Assembly: GCF_004135735.1 (NCBI RefSeq) | Contig: NZ_CP012670.1 | Span: forward strand, 7,828,501 to 7,892,500 | Reading direction: 5' to 3' | From: Sorangium cellulosum | GTDB lineage: Bacteria; Myxococcota_A; Polyangia; Polyangiales; Polyangiaceae | DNA length: 64,000 bases | In this document: in pieces, positions 27,316 through 35,477 of the stretch | Layout: the number at the start of each line of letters is the position of its first letter | Numbering within the stretch: the stretch's first letter is position 1 | The notes under the pieces: generated by a model | Databases searched by the model: none | Told to the model about the DNA's origin: nothing | The model's input: the letters and a program-made list of their open reading frames with translations, nothing else | Made by a program: the position numbers and the translations under genes

Positions 27316-27564
27316 TCACTCCACCGTCGCATAGGCCTGCGTCCACGCCCGCTTCCCGTCCGGCTGCGTGATCCGCGCCCGCACGTACCGCTCCCCGCCG
27401 CGGAGCCGGTACGCCGGTACGTCGCCCGCCCCGTCAGGAGCCGCTGCCGCTCCAGCACGCGACCGCCCGCCCCGACGAACTCGACCACCGCCCCGGCGGC
27501 CGCCGGCCAGACCGAGAGCGCGTCCTCCGCGACCGACAGCCGCCTGAGCCGCGCCCCGGTCGAC
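27316..27564 (-). pseudogene. Duplicated 3' fragment of the CehA-type gene
   Basis: This 249-bp stretch is nearly identical to the last 241 bp (28356-28596) of the CehA-type gene, in the same orientation, including a stop codon after YATVE. It has an 8-bp internal duplication (GGTACGCC) that breaks the frame and no upstream part of the gene. The two copies lie either side of the VapBC operon. From 27233 to 27315 no gene is seen. Confidence 0.88.
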
Positions 27565-27634
27565 GTTCTGCGAGCGGTTCCGGTGCCAAACGCCGCGAGG
27601 CCGGCTACACTACCCCGCTACACGGAGGTCGCTG

Positions 27635-27892
27635 ATGCGAACGGTGGAAGAGCTTGTCCAGGAAGTCCGGTCGTTCCCTGTAGCGGACCGCTTGCGACTC
27701 GTGGAGCGCATCGTCCACGAGCTCGCGGACGCTTCGTCGGGCGCTCGCGAGGCATCACCGCCCGGCCCGAAGGTCTCCCCGCTCGGCTGGCTCGCCGATG
27801 ATCCCGAGCTCGCCGATCAGCTGGAGAAGCTCACGGCGGGAGCGCGCGCGCGAGGCAGGGCGAGAGGGCTCGATGATGAGAACCCTCGTTGA
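27635..27892 (+). CDS. VapB-type antitoxin
   Basis: An 85-residue protein with GGAGG six bases before the ATG. The N-terminal MRTVEELVQEVRSFPVADRL helix pattern and the small, charged, partly disordered C-terminus (GWLADDPELADQLEKL) resemble antitoxins that precede PIN-domain toxins. It overlaps the PIN gene by about 20 bp, the standard antitoxin-toxin layout. It would bind and inhibit the toxin and probably repress the operon. A possible -10 element TACACT lies at about 27606. Confidence 0.78.
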   Translation: MRTVEELVQEVRSFPVADRLRLVERIVHELADASSGAREASPPGPKVSPLGWLADDPELADQLEKLTAGARARGRARGLDDENPR

Positions 27893-28301
27893 CACGGATA
27901 TCTGGTCCGAGATCTTCAAGGGGAAAAACGCGACAGTCCTCGCGAGGGCGAGCGTCTATCTCTCGCAGCACGGGCGCTATACGCTGACGGCCATCACGGT
28001 CTTCGAGGTCATCCAGGGCCTGCAGCAGGTGCAGCGCGCGAGCCGGATCGACGAGTTCCGCAGGATGCTCGAGGATATCGAGGTTCTGGAGCTGGATCAG
28101 CGATCGGCCGACCTCGCGGCGGTCATCTATGGCGAGCTCGAACGAACCGGTCGCGGGATCGACGTGGGAGACGCCCAGAACGCCGCAATTGCTCTCCGCC
28201 ACCGCGTTGGCGTCGCGACCGGCAATATCCGGCACTACTCCCGGGTCCAGGAGCTGGGCTATCCCCTCACCATCGAGAACTGGCGAGATGCGCCATCGTG
28301 A
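27873..28301 (+). CDS. vapC: VapC-type PIN-domain RNase toxin
   Basis: A 142-residue PIN protein. Acidic metal ligands are visible in order: TLVDTDIWSEIF at the N-terminus, the Glu in TVFEVIQGLQQV, and the pair in RGIDVGDAQNAAIAL, followed by the conserved end motif VATGNIRHYSRV. These are diagnostic for VapC ribonucleases, which cut initiator tRNA or rRNA. Two ATGs (27873, 27876) follow AGAGGG. With the upstream antitoxin it forms a complete type II toxin-antitoxin module located between two copies of the CehA gene end. Confidence 0.9.
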   Translation: MMRTLVDTDIWSEIFKGKNATVLARASVYLSQHGRYTLTAITVFEVIQGLQQVQRASRIDEFRRMLEDIEVLELDQRSADLAAVIYGELERTGRGIDVGDAQNAAIALRHRVGVATGNIRHYSRVQELGYPLTIENWRDAPS

Positions 28302-28355
28302 GCCGCTCGCTGTCGCTGAAGGCGTGGAGATCGCGAGAGGCGATGTGCCTGCTTC

Positions 28356-29438
28356 CTACTCCACCGTCGCGTAGGCCGGCGTCCACGCCCGCTTCCCGTC
28401 CGGCTGCGTGATCCGCGCCCGCACGTAGCGCTCCCCGCCGCGGAGCCGGTACGTCGCCCGCCCGGTCAGGAGCCGCTGCCGCTCCAGCACGCGGCCGCCC
28501 GCCCCGACGAACTCGACCACCGCCCCGGCGGCCGCCGGCCAGACCGAGAGCGCGTCCTCCGCGACCGACAGCCGCCTGAGCCGCGCCCCGGTCGACGCAT
28601 ACAGCCGACCCCGGGCGAGCGCGCCGCAGATCGCGGCGCTCGACGCCTCGCGCGCGAACACCTCGACGAACCCGCGCCCCGGCCCCGCGGGCGGGCTGCT
28701 CGACCCGGGCACGAGCTGGTGCATGTCGTCCACCGCCACGCCGGCGGTCCCCCACCCCGAGGCCCCGCCCGCCGTCAGCACCGTGTCCCACAGCGCCTCG
28801 TGCGACGGCCGCGTCGCGTCGCCGCTCGTGTGCACGTACGGGTGCCCGCTCCAGATCTCCAGCAGCTCCGCCCCCGCCGCGCCTCCCCGCCGGGCCGCCC
28901 CGAGCAGGTCGCCGGCCGAGAGCGCCCAGTCGAAGTTCGGATGGTTGATGAGCGCCACGCCCCCCTGGGCCCGCACGCGCCCGATCGCCCACCGGAGCGC
29001 CTCGCCCTTGGTCGCGAAATGCCCGCCGCCGATCGTCCGCCGCGTGCAGAGCGCGTTCACGTGCACGGGCCGCCCCTCCGCCGTCATCGTCACCTCTTCC
29101 CCCGGGACGACGGTGAAATCCGGCGCGCGCCGGAGCTCCTGGAACATCGCGGGATCGACGCGCTGGTTGTGGTCCGTCAGCGCCACGAAGGCATACCCGT
29201 GCTCGCGATACCAGCGGACGACATCCAGCGGCGCGCTGTCCCCGTCGCTGCGCGACGTGTGCGTGTGCAGGTTGCCGCGCTGGAACACCTCCACGTCGAG
29301 CCGCTTCTCGAAGCGCAGGGGGCGCGACGGCCCCTCCAGGCTGGGCGCGGACGAGGCGCGCCGCCGGGAGCCGGCGAGCGCGAGGATCCCCGCCGTGCCG
29401 AGGAGCAGGAGAGCGAGCCAGCGTCCACGATGCCTCAT
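28356..29438 (-). CDS. CehA/McbA-type PHP metallohydrolase
   Basis: A 360-residue protein with an N-terminal hydrophobic signal (WLALLLLGTAGILALAG). The PHP domain has NLHTHTSRSDGDSAPLDVV, FVALTDHNQRVDPAMF, VVPGEEVTMT, VHVNALC and ALINHPNFDW, the His/Asp/Glu set that binds two or three metals in PHP hydrolases. CehA (carbaryl hydrolase)-type proteins in myxobacteria have unknown natural substrates. The last 80 residues form a small beta-rich domain whose coding region is duplicated at 27316. The intact gene keeps a normal end (YATVE). Confidence 0.85.
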   Translation of the reverse strand: MRHRGRWLALLLLGTAGILALAGSRRRASSAPSLEGPSRPLRFEKRLDVEVFQRGNLHTHTSRSDGDSAPLDVVRWYREHGYAFVALTDHNQRVDPAMFQELRRAPDFTVVPGEEVTMTAEGRPVHVNALCTRRTIGGGHFATKGEALRWAIGRVRAQGGVALINHPNFDWALSAGDLLGAARRGGAAGAELLEIWSGHPYVHTSGDATRPSHEALWDTVLTAGGASGWGTAGVAVDDMHQLVPGSSSPPAGPGRGFVEVFAREASSAAICGALARGRLYASTGARLRRLSVAEDALSVWPAAAGAVVEFVGAGGRVLERQRLLTGRATYRLRGGERYVRARITQPDGKRAWTPAYATVE

Positions 29439-29453
29439 GAGGCCGATCGTCAG

Positions 29454-29459
29454 TTTATA
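29454..29459 (-). promoter_or_regulatory. Possible -10 box of the CehA-type gene
   Basis: TATAAA reads on the minus strand about 16-21 bases upstream of the ATG at 29438, unusual in this GC background. No convincing -35 partner was found, so the transcript would be nearly leaderless or the match is chance. Confidence 0.3.
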
Positions 29460-29482
29460 CCGAAGGGCGCCACGAAGGGAAC

Positions 29483-29556
29483 GCGGAACGGGCGCTGCCC
29501 CCGCCGCCCAGCGCCGTCCCGCGGAACGGGCGCTGCCCCCGCCCAGCGCCGCTCCC
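29483..29556. repeat. Two tandem copies of a 36-38 bp unit
   Basis: GCGGAACGGGCGCTGCCC followed by a Pro-codon-like CCGCC stretch and CAGCGCCGTCCC occurs at 29483 and again at 29521 with a 2-base shortening. It fills most of the 157-bp gap between the corA stop and the CehA start. Confidence 0.75.
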
Positions 29557-29595
29557 CCGCGGCAGGAGCGCTGATCCGCCGCGCGCCGCGGGCGC

Positions 29596-30810
29596 TCAGC
29601 CGCGGTCGTCGTCCTTCCCGATCCAGCCCTTGTGGCGGTAGTAGGTGAACAGCCCGAGGACGCTCATCAGCATCAGGAGACAGACGAGCGGATAGCCGTA
29701 ATACCAGTCGAGCTCCGGCATGTTGTACGGCGAGCTCTCGCGGTGGAAGTTCATCCCGTAGATGCCCGCGATCGCGGTGATCGGGAGGAAGATCGTCGAG
29801 ATGATCGTGAGCACCTTCATGATCTCGTTCATCCGGTTCGACATCCCGGAGAGGTGGAGATCCATGAGCCCCGAGCAGAGCTCGCGGTACGTCTCGACCA
29901 TGTCCATGAGCTGCACCGCGTGATCGTAGGTGTCGCGCAGGTGGAGCCGGGTGTCCTTGGAGATCATCGGGTTGTCCTCGCGGAGCAGCGTGTTCACGAG
30001 GTCGCGCTGGGGCCAGATGGCGCGCCGCAGCGTGAGCAGGTCCCGCTTGAGGTCGTGGATCGGCCTCGACATGGGGCTCTTCGCGGTCAGGACCTCGGTC
30101 TCCAGGTCCTCGATGCGCTCGCCGAGCCGCTCGAGCACCGGGAAGAAGCCGTCGATGACCGCGTCGAGCAGCGCGTAGGCGAGGTAGTCGGCGCCCCGCG
30201 CCCGCACGGCGCCCCGGCTGCCGCGGATGCGCTCCCGCACGACCTCGATGACGTCCCAGTCGGCCTCTTCCTGGACCGTCAGGACGAAGCTCCTGCCGAA
30301 CAGGATCGCGATCTGCTCGGTGCGCAGGTGGCCGGCCTCGCTCGCCTGCGCCATCCGCGAGATGACGAGGATCTGCTCGCCCCCGTAGACGTCCGCCTTC
30401 GGCCGCTGGGGCACGTTGACCATGTCCTCCAGCGCGAGCGGGTGGACCTGGAAGATCTCGCCCAGCCGCTCGAACGTCGGCTTGTCGCCGAGCCCCCGGA
30501 CATCGACCCACGTGATGGAGGGGCGGTCGTCCGTGAGGTAGGGGATACACTCCTCCACGCTCTGGATCTCCTTCTCGACCACGACCTCGGCGTCGTAATC
30601 GATGACGAAGATCCTCGGCCGCGCCGTGCCCTCGATGACGAGCGTCCCGGGCGGCGACGCCGGCGGCGGCTCGTGCACGAGGCGGTCGCGCCTGGGGCGC
30701 TGCGCCCGGGCGATCTCGGCCCTCTCGCTGGCCCAGGAGGTGCGCAGTTGCGGCTCGCTGCGCCGCGGCTCGGGAGGCAGGCTGGAGGTCGTGCGACTCG
30801 TGCTCGTCAC
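29596..30810 (-). CDS. corA: CorA-family magnesium/cobalt transporter
   Basis: A 404-residue protein. A large cytoplasmic N-terminal domain (TWVDVRGLGDKPTFERLGEI, HPLALEDMVNVPQRPK) leads through the long stalk helix to two C-terminal membrane spans. The first ends in the ion-selectivity motif YGMNF, the second (YPLVCLLMLMSVLGLFTYYR) is followed by a short basic tail. This is the complete CorA architecture. The start is a GTG at 30810 with a weak ribosome site, and the first 40 residues are poorly conserved-looking. It is divergent from the repeat-containing membrane protein gene. Confidence 0.93.
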   Translation of the reverse strand: MTSTSRTTSSLPPEPRRSEPQLRTSWASERAEIARAQRPRRDRLVHEPPPASPPGTLVIEGTARPRIFVIDYDAEVVVEKEIQSVEECIPYLTDDRPSITWVDVRGLGDKPTFERLGEIFQVHPLALEDMVNVPQRPKADVYGGEQILVISRMAQASEAGHLRTEQIAILFGRSFVLTVQEEADWDVIEVVRERIRGSRGAVRARGADYLAYALLDAVIDGFFPVLERLGERIEDLETEVLTAKSPMSRPIHDLKRDLLTLRRAIWPQRDLVNTLLREDNPMISKDTRLHLRDTYDHAVQLMDMVETYRELCSGLMDLHLSGMSNRMNEIMKVLTIISTIFLPITAIAGIYGMNFHRESSPYNMPELDWYYGYPLVCLLMLMSVLGLFTYYRHKGWIGKDDDRG

Positions 30811-31022
30811 GGGGCGGATGGTAGACCAGGTTGCCGCCGCATCGAGGGGCTCTCTGGCGCTCGCGCCGCGAAGCCCCGTGGCGTATGCTGCCGGATCGCT
30901 GGGGGGACGAACGGGCGCTATCCAGGCCGGCTCTTCCTCCCTGCCCTGCTGGCCGGGGGAGCTCCGTGGGGCGCGCCGGCCGGCGCTGCGCGCCGCCGCG
31001 CGCGTTGCCCGTCCGGAGGTCC

Positions 31023-32519
31023 ATGGGAACGACCCTCGACATCGCGATCGGCCTCGTCAGCGTCTTTTTCCTGCTCAGCGTCCTCTGCTCCGCCATCTAC
31101 GAGGCGCTCGCCGGCGTCTTCCGGCTGCGCGCGCTTAACCTGGCGCAGAGCATCGAGATCATGCTCGCGGATCGCGCGCTCGACCCGCACGTGCGCCGGA
31201 CCCTCGCCGTCCGCGAGGGCGCGCTCCGCGAGGCCGCGCTCCGCGAGCCCGCGACGAAGCGCGCGCTCCGCCGGGCCGCGGAGCTCGCGCGCACCCGCCT
31301 GATGCCGGGGCCGCCCCCCTCCCCGCTGGCGGAGGCGCTCCGGCTGCACCCGCTGATCAAGGACCTCAAGTACGGCTGGGTGGGGCCGTCCTACATCCCG
31401 TCGCACGTGTTCGTGGCCGCGCTCCTCGACACGCTGCGGCAGATCGACTGGCCCGGTGCCTCCGGGGCGTCGTCCGCGCTGCCGCCCCCGGGCGCCGCCG
31501 CGCCCGCGCTGCCGCCATCCGGCGCCGCCGCGCCCGCGCTGCCGCCGTCCGGCGCCGCCGCGCCGGCGCCCGCGCGTCCGCCGCCCGGCGCCGCCGCGCT
31601 CGCCGCGCAGACGGAGGGCGCCATCGCCGCGCTGCCCGGCGCCGCTGCGTCCGCCGGGCAAACGGAAGGGGGTACGGCCGGCGTGCTGCCCACCGCCACG
31701 GCCCCTGCGCCCCCAACCGAAGGCTCTGCCGCGCCCGCACCTCCGCCCGAAGGCGCCGCCGCGGCCCCGCCCGCGCCGGGCGGCGAGCCGGCGCTGCCTG
31801 GCTGCGAGCAGAGCCCGCTCGACGACTTGCGGCGCCTCATCGCGCGGATGCCCAGGGAGAGCGATCTCCGGCGCGCCCTCGCCACCCTCGTCGACTGCAC
31901 GGTCAGGGACGTGCGCGAGGCGAACGTCCGGCTGGAACGGTGGTTCAACGACGCGATGGACCGGGCCGCCGGCCGTTACAAGCGCCGGACGCAGCTCATC
32001 ATCAGCGCCACGGCGCTCGTCCTGTGCATCGGGTTCAACGCCGACAGCCTGAAGCTCGCCGGCGCCCTCTCGCGCGACGCGGTGGTGCGCGCGGGCATGA
32101 TCGCGGCGGCGCAGGAGCTGGCGAAGTCAGAGCCCCGGCCCGCGCCGCACCAGGGCGGCCTCGACAAGGACGAGGACGTGATGGCCGCGCTCGCTCAGGG
32201 CGGCAGCGCGCACAAGCGGCTCACCGGCCTCGGCCTCGAGATCACCTGGGGCGTGGAGCCCCCCGCGGAGATGAGCTTCCCGAGGCTCTGGGGAGCGCTC
32301 TCGTCGCTCCTCGGCGAGGGCGTCGTCCGGTGGATCCGCGGCGTGCTCGACCGGATCGTGAGCCCCGGCATCCTCATCACCGCGGCCGCGGCCTCGCTCG
32401 GCGCGCCGTTCTGGTTCGACCTGCTCAACAAGCTCGTGAACCTCAGGACCGTCGGCAAGAGCCCCGAGCCCTACGAGCCGCCGAAGGGCGGCGGCCCGGA
32501 CGAGAGCGTGACGCGCTGA
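31023..32519 (+). CDS. Membrane protein with Pro/Ala decapeptide repeats
   Basis: A 498-residue protein of unknown function. ATG 31023 follows GGAGG at short spacing and begins with a membrane segment (IAIGLVSVFFLLSVLCSAIY). Residues about 150-260 are a low-complexity insert, including three exact-length copies of LPPSGAAAPA-type decapeptides and further Pro/Ala-rich degenerate copies. Then comes a helical region (REANVRLERWFNDAMDRAAG), a second membrane segment (QLIISATALVLCIGFNADS) and a C-terminal span (ILITAAAASLGAPFWFDLLN). The core resembles uncharacterised bacterial membrane proteins with this C-terminal span; the linker is probably lineage-specific. Confidence 0.75.
   Translation: MGTTLDIAIGLVSVFFLLSVLCSAIYEALAGVFRLRALNLAQSIEIMLADRALDPHVRRTLAVREGALREAALREPATKRALRRAAELARTRLMPGPPPSPLAEALRLHPLIKDLKYGWVGPSYIPSHVFVAALLDTLRQIDWPGASGASSALPPPGAAAPALPPSGAAAPALPPSGAAAPAPARPPPGAAALAAQTEGAIAALPGAAASAGQTEGGTAGVLPTATAPAPPTEGSAAPAPPPEGAAAAPPAPGGEPALPGCEQSPLDDLRRLIARMPRESDLRRALATLVDCTVRDVREANVRLERWFNDAMDRAAGRYKRRTQLIISATALVLCIGFNADSLKLAGALSRDAVVRAGMIAAAQELAKSEPRPAPHQGGLDKDEDVMAALAQGGSAHKRLTGLGLEITWGVEPPAEMSFPRLWGALSSLLGEGVVRWIRGVLDRIVSPGILITAAAASLGAPFWFDLLNKLVNLRTVGKSPEPYEPPKGGGPDESVTR
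31479..31568 (+). repeat. 30-bp in-frame tandem repeat inside a coding region
   Basis: Three 30-bp units (starts 31479, 31509, 31539) of CTGCCGCCATCCGGCGCCGC plus CGCGCCCGCG encode the decapeptide LPPSGAAAPA with small changes. A degenerate fourth unit follows to about 31604. Confidence 0.85.
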
Positions 32520-32549
32520 TGGGGGCGCCCGAAGCACAGGCGTAGGCTC

Positions 32550-32630
32550 CCCCTCCACCCGCGCTCTCGTCGCCAGCGCGTACACTTGCGCGGCCTATGC
32601 CAGGACCGCGTGCGCAGCAGTTGGCGCTCC
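32550..32630 (-). pseudogene. Remnant of a gene related to the one at 36936-37364
   Basis: On the minus strand this reads GAPTAAHAVLA, a TAG stop, then AAQVYALATR, which lines up with AARAAHAVLSWAAQIYELAR at the end of the 142-residue protein encoded at 36936-37364. Only the C-terminal part is left. The rest of 32520-32985 holds one hairpin (GGAGCC/GGCTCC, 32717-32737) that could end transcription of the upstream membrane protein gene; no other gene is seen. Confidence 0.55.
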
Positions 32631-32985
32631 CTGTAGATGATGGCTGGAGGCCACTTTTCGTTCAGGCAGGACGATCGCCCGCTCACCGCTCGATGGCCAT
32701 CACCCATCCGGTGCCCGGAGCCCCCGCCGGAGGCTCCGTCGTAAGAGCGCCGCGGCCTGTTCACCGGCTCTTTGGCGCCGACATGACATCAACCGCCCGC
32801 TTACCGCTTAACTCAATATGAGCGTGAGCCGCCCGAAATACCTCGTTCTCGACCAAATGCGCAGGATCCGAACTCGGGGCCCCGTCGGCCACGGTGAATA
32901 GGCCGGCTTTCTTCGAGCGGCGCTGCGCGATGGCAAGTCGAGCGCCCGGACAAGCGCGTCGCTCTCCCTTGGCATTCGCTGGCTG

Positions 32986-34350
32986 TCAGCGCTCGGCTGT
33001 CACGCCGTACTTCTTGAAGAGCGCCGCAAAAAAGTCCTTTACCCGCTTGACATCGTCATCACTTTCGAGCTCTACCGCGCCGAAGCGATAGACGTCGTAG
33101 CCCGCCAGCCGCAGATCTCGATCGGCGGCCATCATGGCAGCATACTTCGTCGCACATGCCCGCCCATTCTCGTCCGTGTAGTGACTCTTCCCGTCGACCT
33201 CGATGACAATGCGAACGTTAGCCGGCAGCAGGAGGAGGAAGTCCATTCGGAACCGCGCAAGAGCATCTGGCCCGCGCTCCCTGACCGTTTTGGGGTCCCA
33301 GTGCAGCCAGACCTCGGGAAGCAGCGCTGGCAGTGCGGGCACTTCAGAGCGGAACGACTCGAAGAACGCACGAAAGAGAAGCCGCTGCGGTGGCGACTCC
33401 TCAGGCAAGCTCTCTTTAAGTCGTCGGTACAGGGTTCTCTTGGACTCTTCCTCGCTCGCGATGCCGTAGGCATCTGCCCACCATGATTGCAGATCTCGCC
33501 ACCGTAACCCATCAGTACCGATGGGACGGTCGTATACGAGAACCCTGTCGGCGTTCGCAACGATCTCGATATCATTGTTCACAGCATCGCGAAAGCGCAG
33601 ATCTGGCTTGACGGGTGAAGCGAAAATCAGATTCTTGGGACGCCCCTGGTTTCCCCGGAACAGCGAGACCATGGTGAAGACGGGGTAGCCGCCCTCGTTG
33701 CCCGTCTCTCTCAGTTCGACGCCGCAACGGCGCAGCGTCTTGTTGATGGTCTGCACGAAGCGTCGCTGCTCGGCTTCGTCGGGACGAACGTCTGGAGACG
33801 CCAGTCCTTCAAGAAAAAGCGCGAAGCGGCGGCTTGTGCAGTCGTAAGCACCGAGGCACCCGAATAGTTCATCTGTTGATACGTCCTGATTCTTAAACAC
33901 ATGCTGCGCAATCTCATCCCGAAGCAAGCCGTGGTGATCACATATTGAAGATTCAACGTCCAATACCCAGCAGCGGTCCAGCAACTCACCGAACCGACGA
34001 CTATCGATCCAGAGATCAGTGAGCGACAGAGCTTTCGCCACATCGCGTCGGAACCGCTTGGGGATATCGAACGCCGAATCGCCTGCCCAGAGTAATTCCT
34101 CGATCGCGTTACGTTCGGATGCCACGGGCGGGAAATGCGTCAGTAAGCGCCTAGCTGAGCTCGGCAGATCAAGATCCGACACCGCGCTGAGGGCCGCGGC
34201 CATGCGCTGGGCCTTAGAGCCCTCATCCTCACGAGGTGGAGGGGAAAGTCCAAGCTGCTCGCAGATGCCAGGCAGGTCGATGTGCCGACTGCTCTGGCTT
34301 AGACGGTGTACCTGCACTTCAAGCAGGTTGCGTAGACGGCCGAGCTCCAC
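32986..34350 (-). CDS. AbiJ-NTD3-like protein with C-terminal PD-(D/E)XK nuclease, probable phage defence
   Basis: About 454 residues from a GTG at 34350; the frame is open to 34437, so the start is uncertain. GC is clearly lower than in flanking genes. The middle part (HHGLLRDEIAQHVFKNQDVS, RRFALFLEGLASPDVRPDE, VQTINKTLRRCGVELRE) has the layout of the AbiJ N-terminal domain 3 found in abortive-infection proteins. The C-terminus has a nuclease core: RFRMDFLLLLPANVRIVIEV with D and E ligands, then DGKSHY and a Vsr-like tail (RDLRLAGYDVYRFGAVEL). This pairing of a sensor-like domain with a nuclease suggests an anti-phage effector acting alone. Confidence 0.72.
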   Translation of the reverse strand: MELGRLRNLLEVQVHRLSQSSRHIDLPGICEQLGLSPPPREDEGSKAQRMAAALSAVSDLDLPSSARRLLTHFPPVASERNAIEELLWAGDSAFDIPKRFRRDVAKALSLTDLWIDSRRFGELLDRCWVLDVESSICDHHGLLRDEIAQHVFKNQDVSTDELFGCLGAYDCTSRRFALFLEGLASPDVRPDEAEQRRFVQTINKTLRRCGVELRETGNEGGYPVFTMVSLFRGNQGRPKNLIFASPVKPDLRFRDAVNNDIEIVANADRVLVYDRPIGTDGLRWRDLQSWWADAYGIASEEESKRTLYRRLKESLPEESPPQRLLFRAFFESFRSEVPALPALLPEVWLHWDPKTVRERGPDALARFRMDFLLLLPANVRIVIEVDGKSHYTDENGRACATKYAAMMAADRDLRLAGYDVYRFGAVELESDDDVKRVKDFFAALFKKYGVTAER

Positions 34351-34433
34351 GCGCCAAGTATACGCAGCCAACACCGCCAGTGGCAAGTTGGCACGGCAGC
34401 GCCGCCGTCGTCGCGCTGCTGACCGTGACCAGC

Positions 34434-35119
34434 TCAACGGTCAATCAAGGTCGTGGCAGCACAGGCGATCGTGGCCTGCTCATACCAGATGACCGCACCG
34501 AAGTGGTGCGTCCGCCGCGTTGTCTCGCGCGCCCGCACCGTGCGCCTCGTCAGCACCGCGGGCTCGTTAGCGCCGCGGGCTCGTTGGGCCAGACGAGGCC
34601 CTTCGACCCGCTCGGCGCATTGGCCAGGGGCGCGATGCGTCGTCAACCCTTCCGGAGACTGCGCGAAAGCGACCGGCCGCAACACTTCAGGCCCCGGGTC
34701 CTCGCTCCTTGAGGTTCCTCCTTGGGCCCGCCGCTTCCGCCGGACGTGCCGCTTCACCCACGCGACGATCAGCTTCGCCTCCTTCGGCGTGAAGCCCCAC
34801 CAAGCGCGGGGGCCCTGGGAGAGCTTCCGGCCAGCAGGGAGCTTCGGGCCGAGGCGCCTGCGGATCCTCTGCATGGAGCACCTCGCCCGGCGCGCTATCT
34901 CTTCGAGCCCGACGAGTTCCGGCTTCGGGCCGAGGCGGGTTTTCTCCCGGAGCGTCTTCCGGACGACCTCGACCTGCTCGGCAGCAAACACCCGCATCTT
35001 GCAGCTCCCCCGCCGAGGGGCGAGCTCGATGAGCGTGCCTCGATCTGCCGGAGGGTGGTCGTGCCGATGCCGAGCATCCGGGCCACGTCGGTCGACGTCA
35101 GAATCCCCAGCCGCCTCAC
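34434..35119 (-). pseudogene. Frameshifted MerR-like/HTH DNA-binding gene
   Basis: A GTG at 35119 opens RRLGILTSTDVARMLGIG and TTTLRQIEA, a clear excisionase/MerR-type helix-turn-helix. At about 35036 the protein-like sequence moves to another frame (RGTLIELAPRRGSCKMRVFA, AEQVEVVRKTLREKTRLGPK). That frame continues with EEIARRARCSMQRIRRRLG, a second HTH-like segment, and KEAKLIVAWVKRHVRRKRR. One indel restores a continuous protein. The last 90 codons to 34434 are low-complexity and may not be coding. From 34440 to 34700 no other gene is seen. Confidence 0.6.
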
Positions 35120-35136
35120 CGGTCAGCTGGCGTAGC

Positions 35137-35343
35137 TCACGCGGGCTCCGGCTCGAACTCGGCCGTGATCCGCCAGGTTCCACGCCGACCGTGGGCCTCG
35201 TCCGGGATCAGGTCGGCGATTCCGATGCCCCTGCCGCCGTCCTCCTCGTGGGGGGTTGCGAGCGAGCCCATCCCAGCCGGGTGCGACAGTATGTGTATAA
35301 CCTTCGAGCTGTGTGATCTTTGTGAGCGGCATGGACTGAGCAA
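35137..35343 (-). other. Short ORF upstream of the HTH pseudogene
   Basis: The minus strand is open for 68 codons and ends EEDGGRGIGIADLIPDEA and WRITAEFEPEPA, 17 bases before the HTH start. Another frame also looks protein-like near its beginning (MPLTKITQLEGYTHTV). It may be the decayed end of a gene cotranscribed with the DNA-binding protein. The family is unrecognised. Confidence 0.25.
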
Positions 35344-35477
35344 CGCTTTTATGATGGAGGGGCGTTCGCTCGGTTGTAAGGGGTGGTAACGCGTCGCCCG
35401 AGGCGGGCGGCGGAATGCGCCCGCCTCGGTGGGCTAGGAGGCGGGACGACTCATGATCTCGGCGGGTCGCGAGCCGT

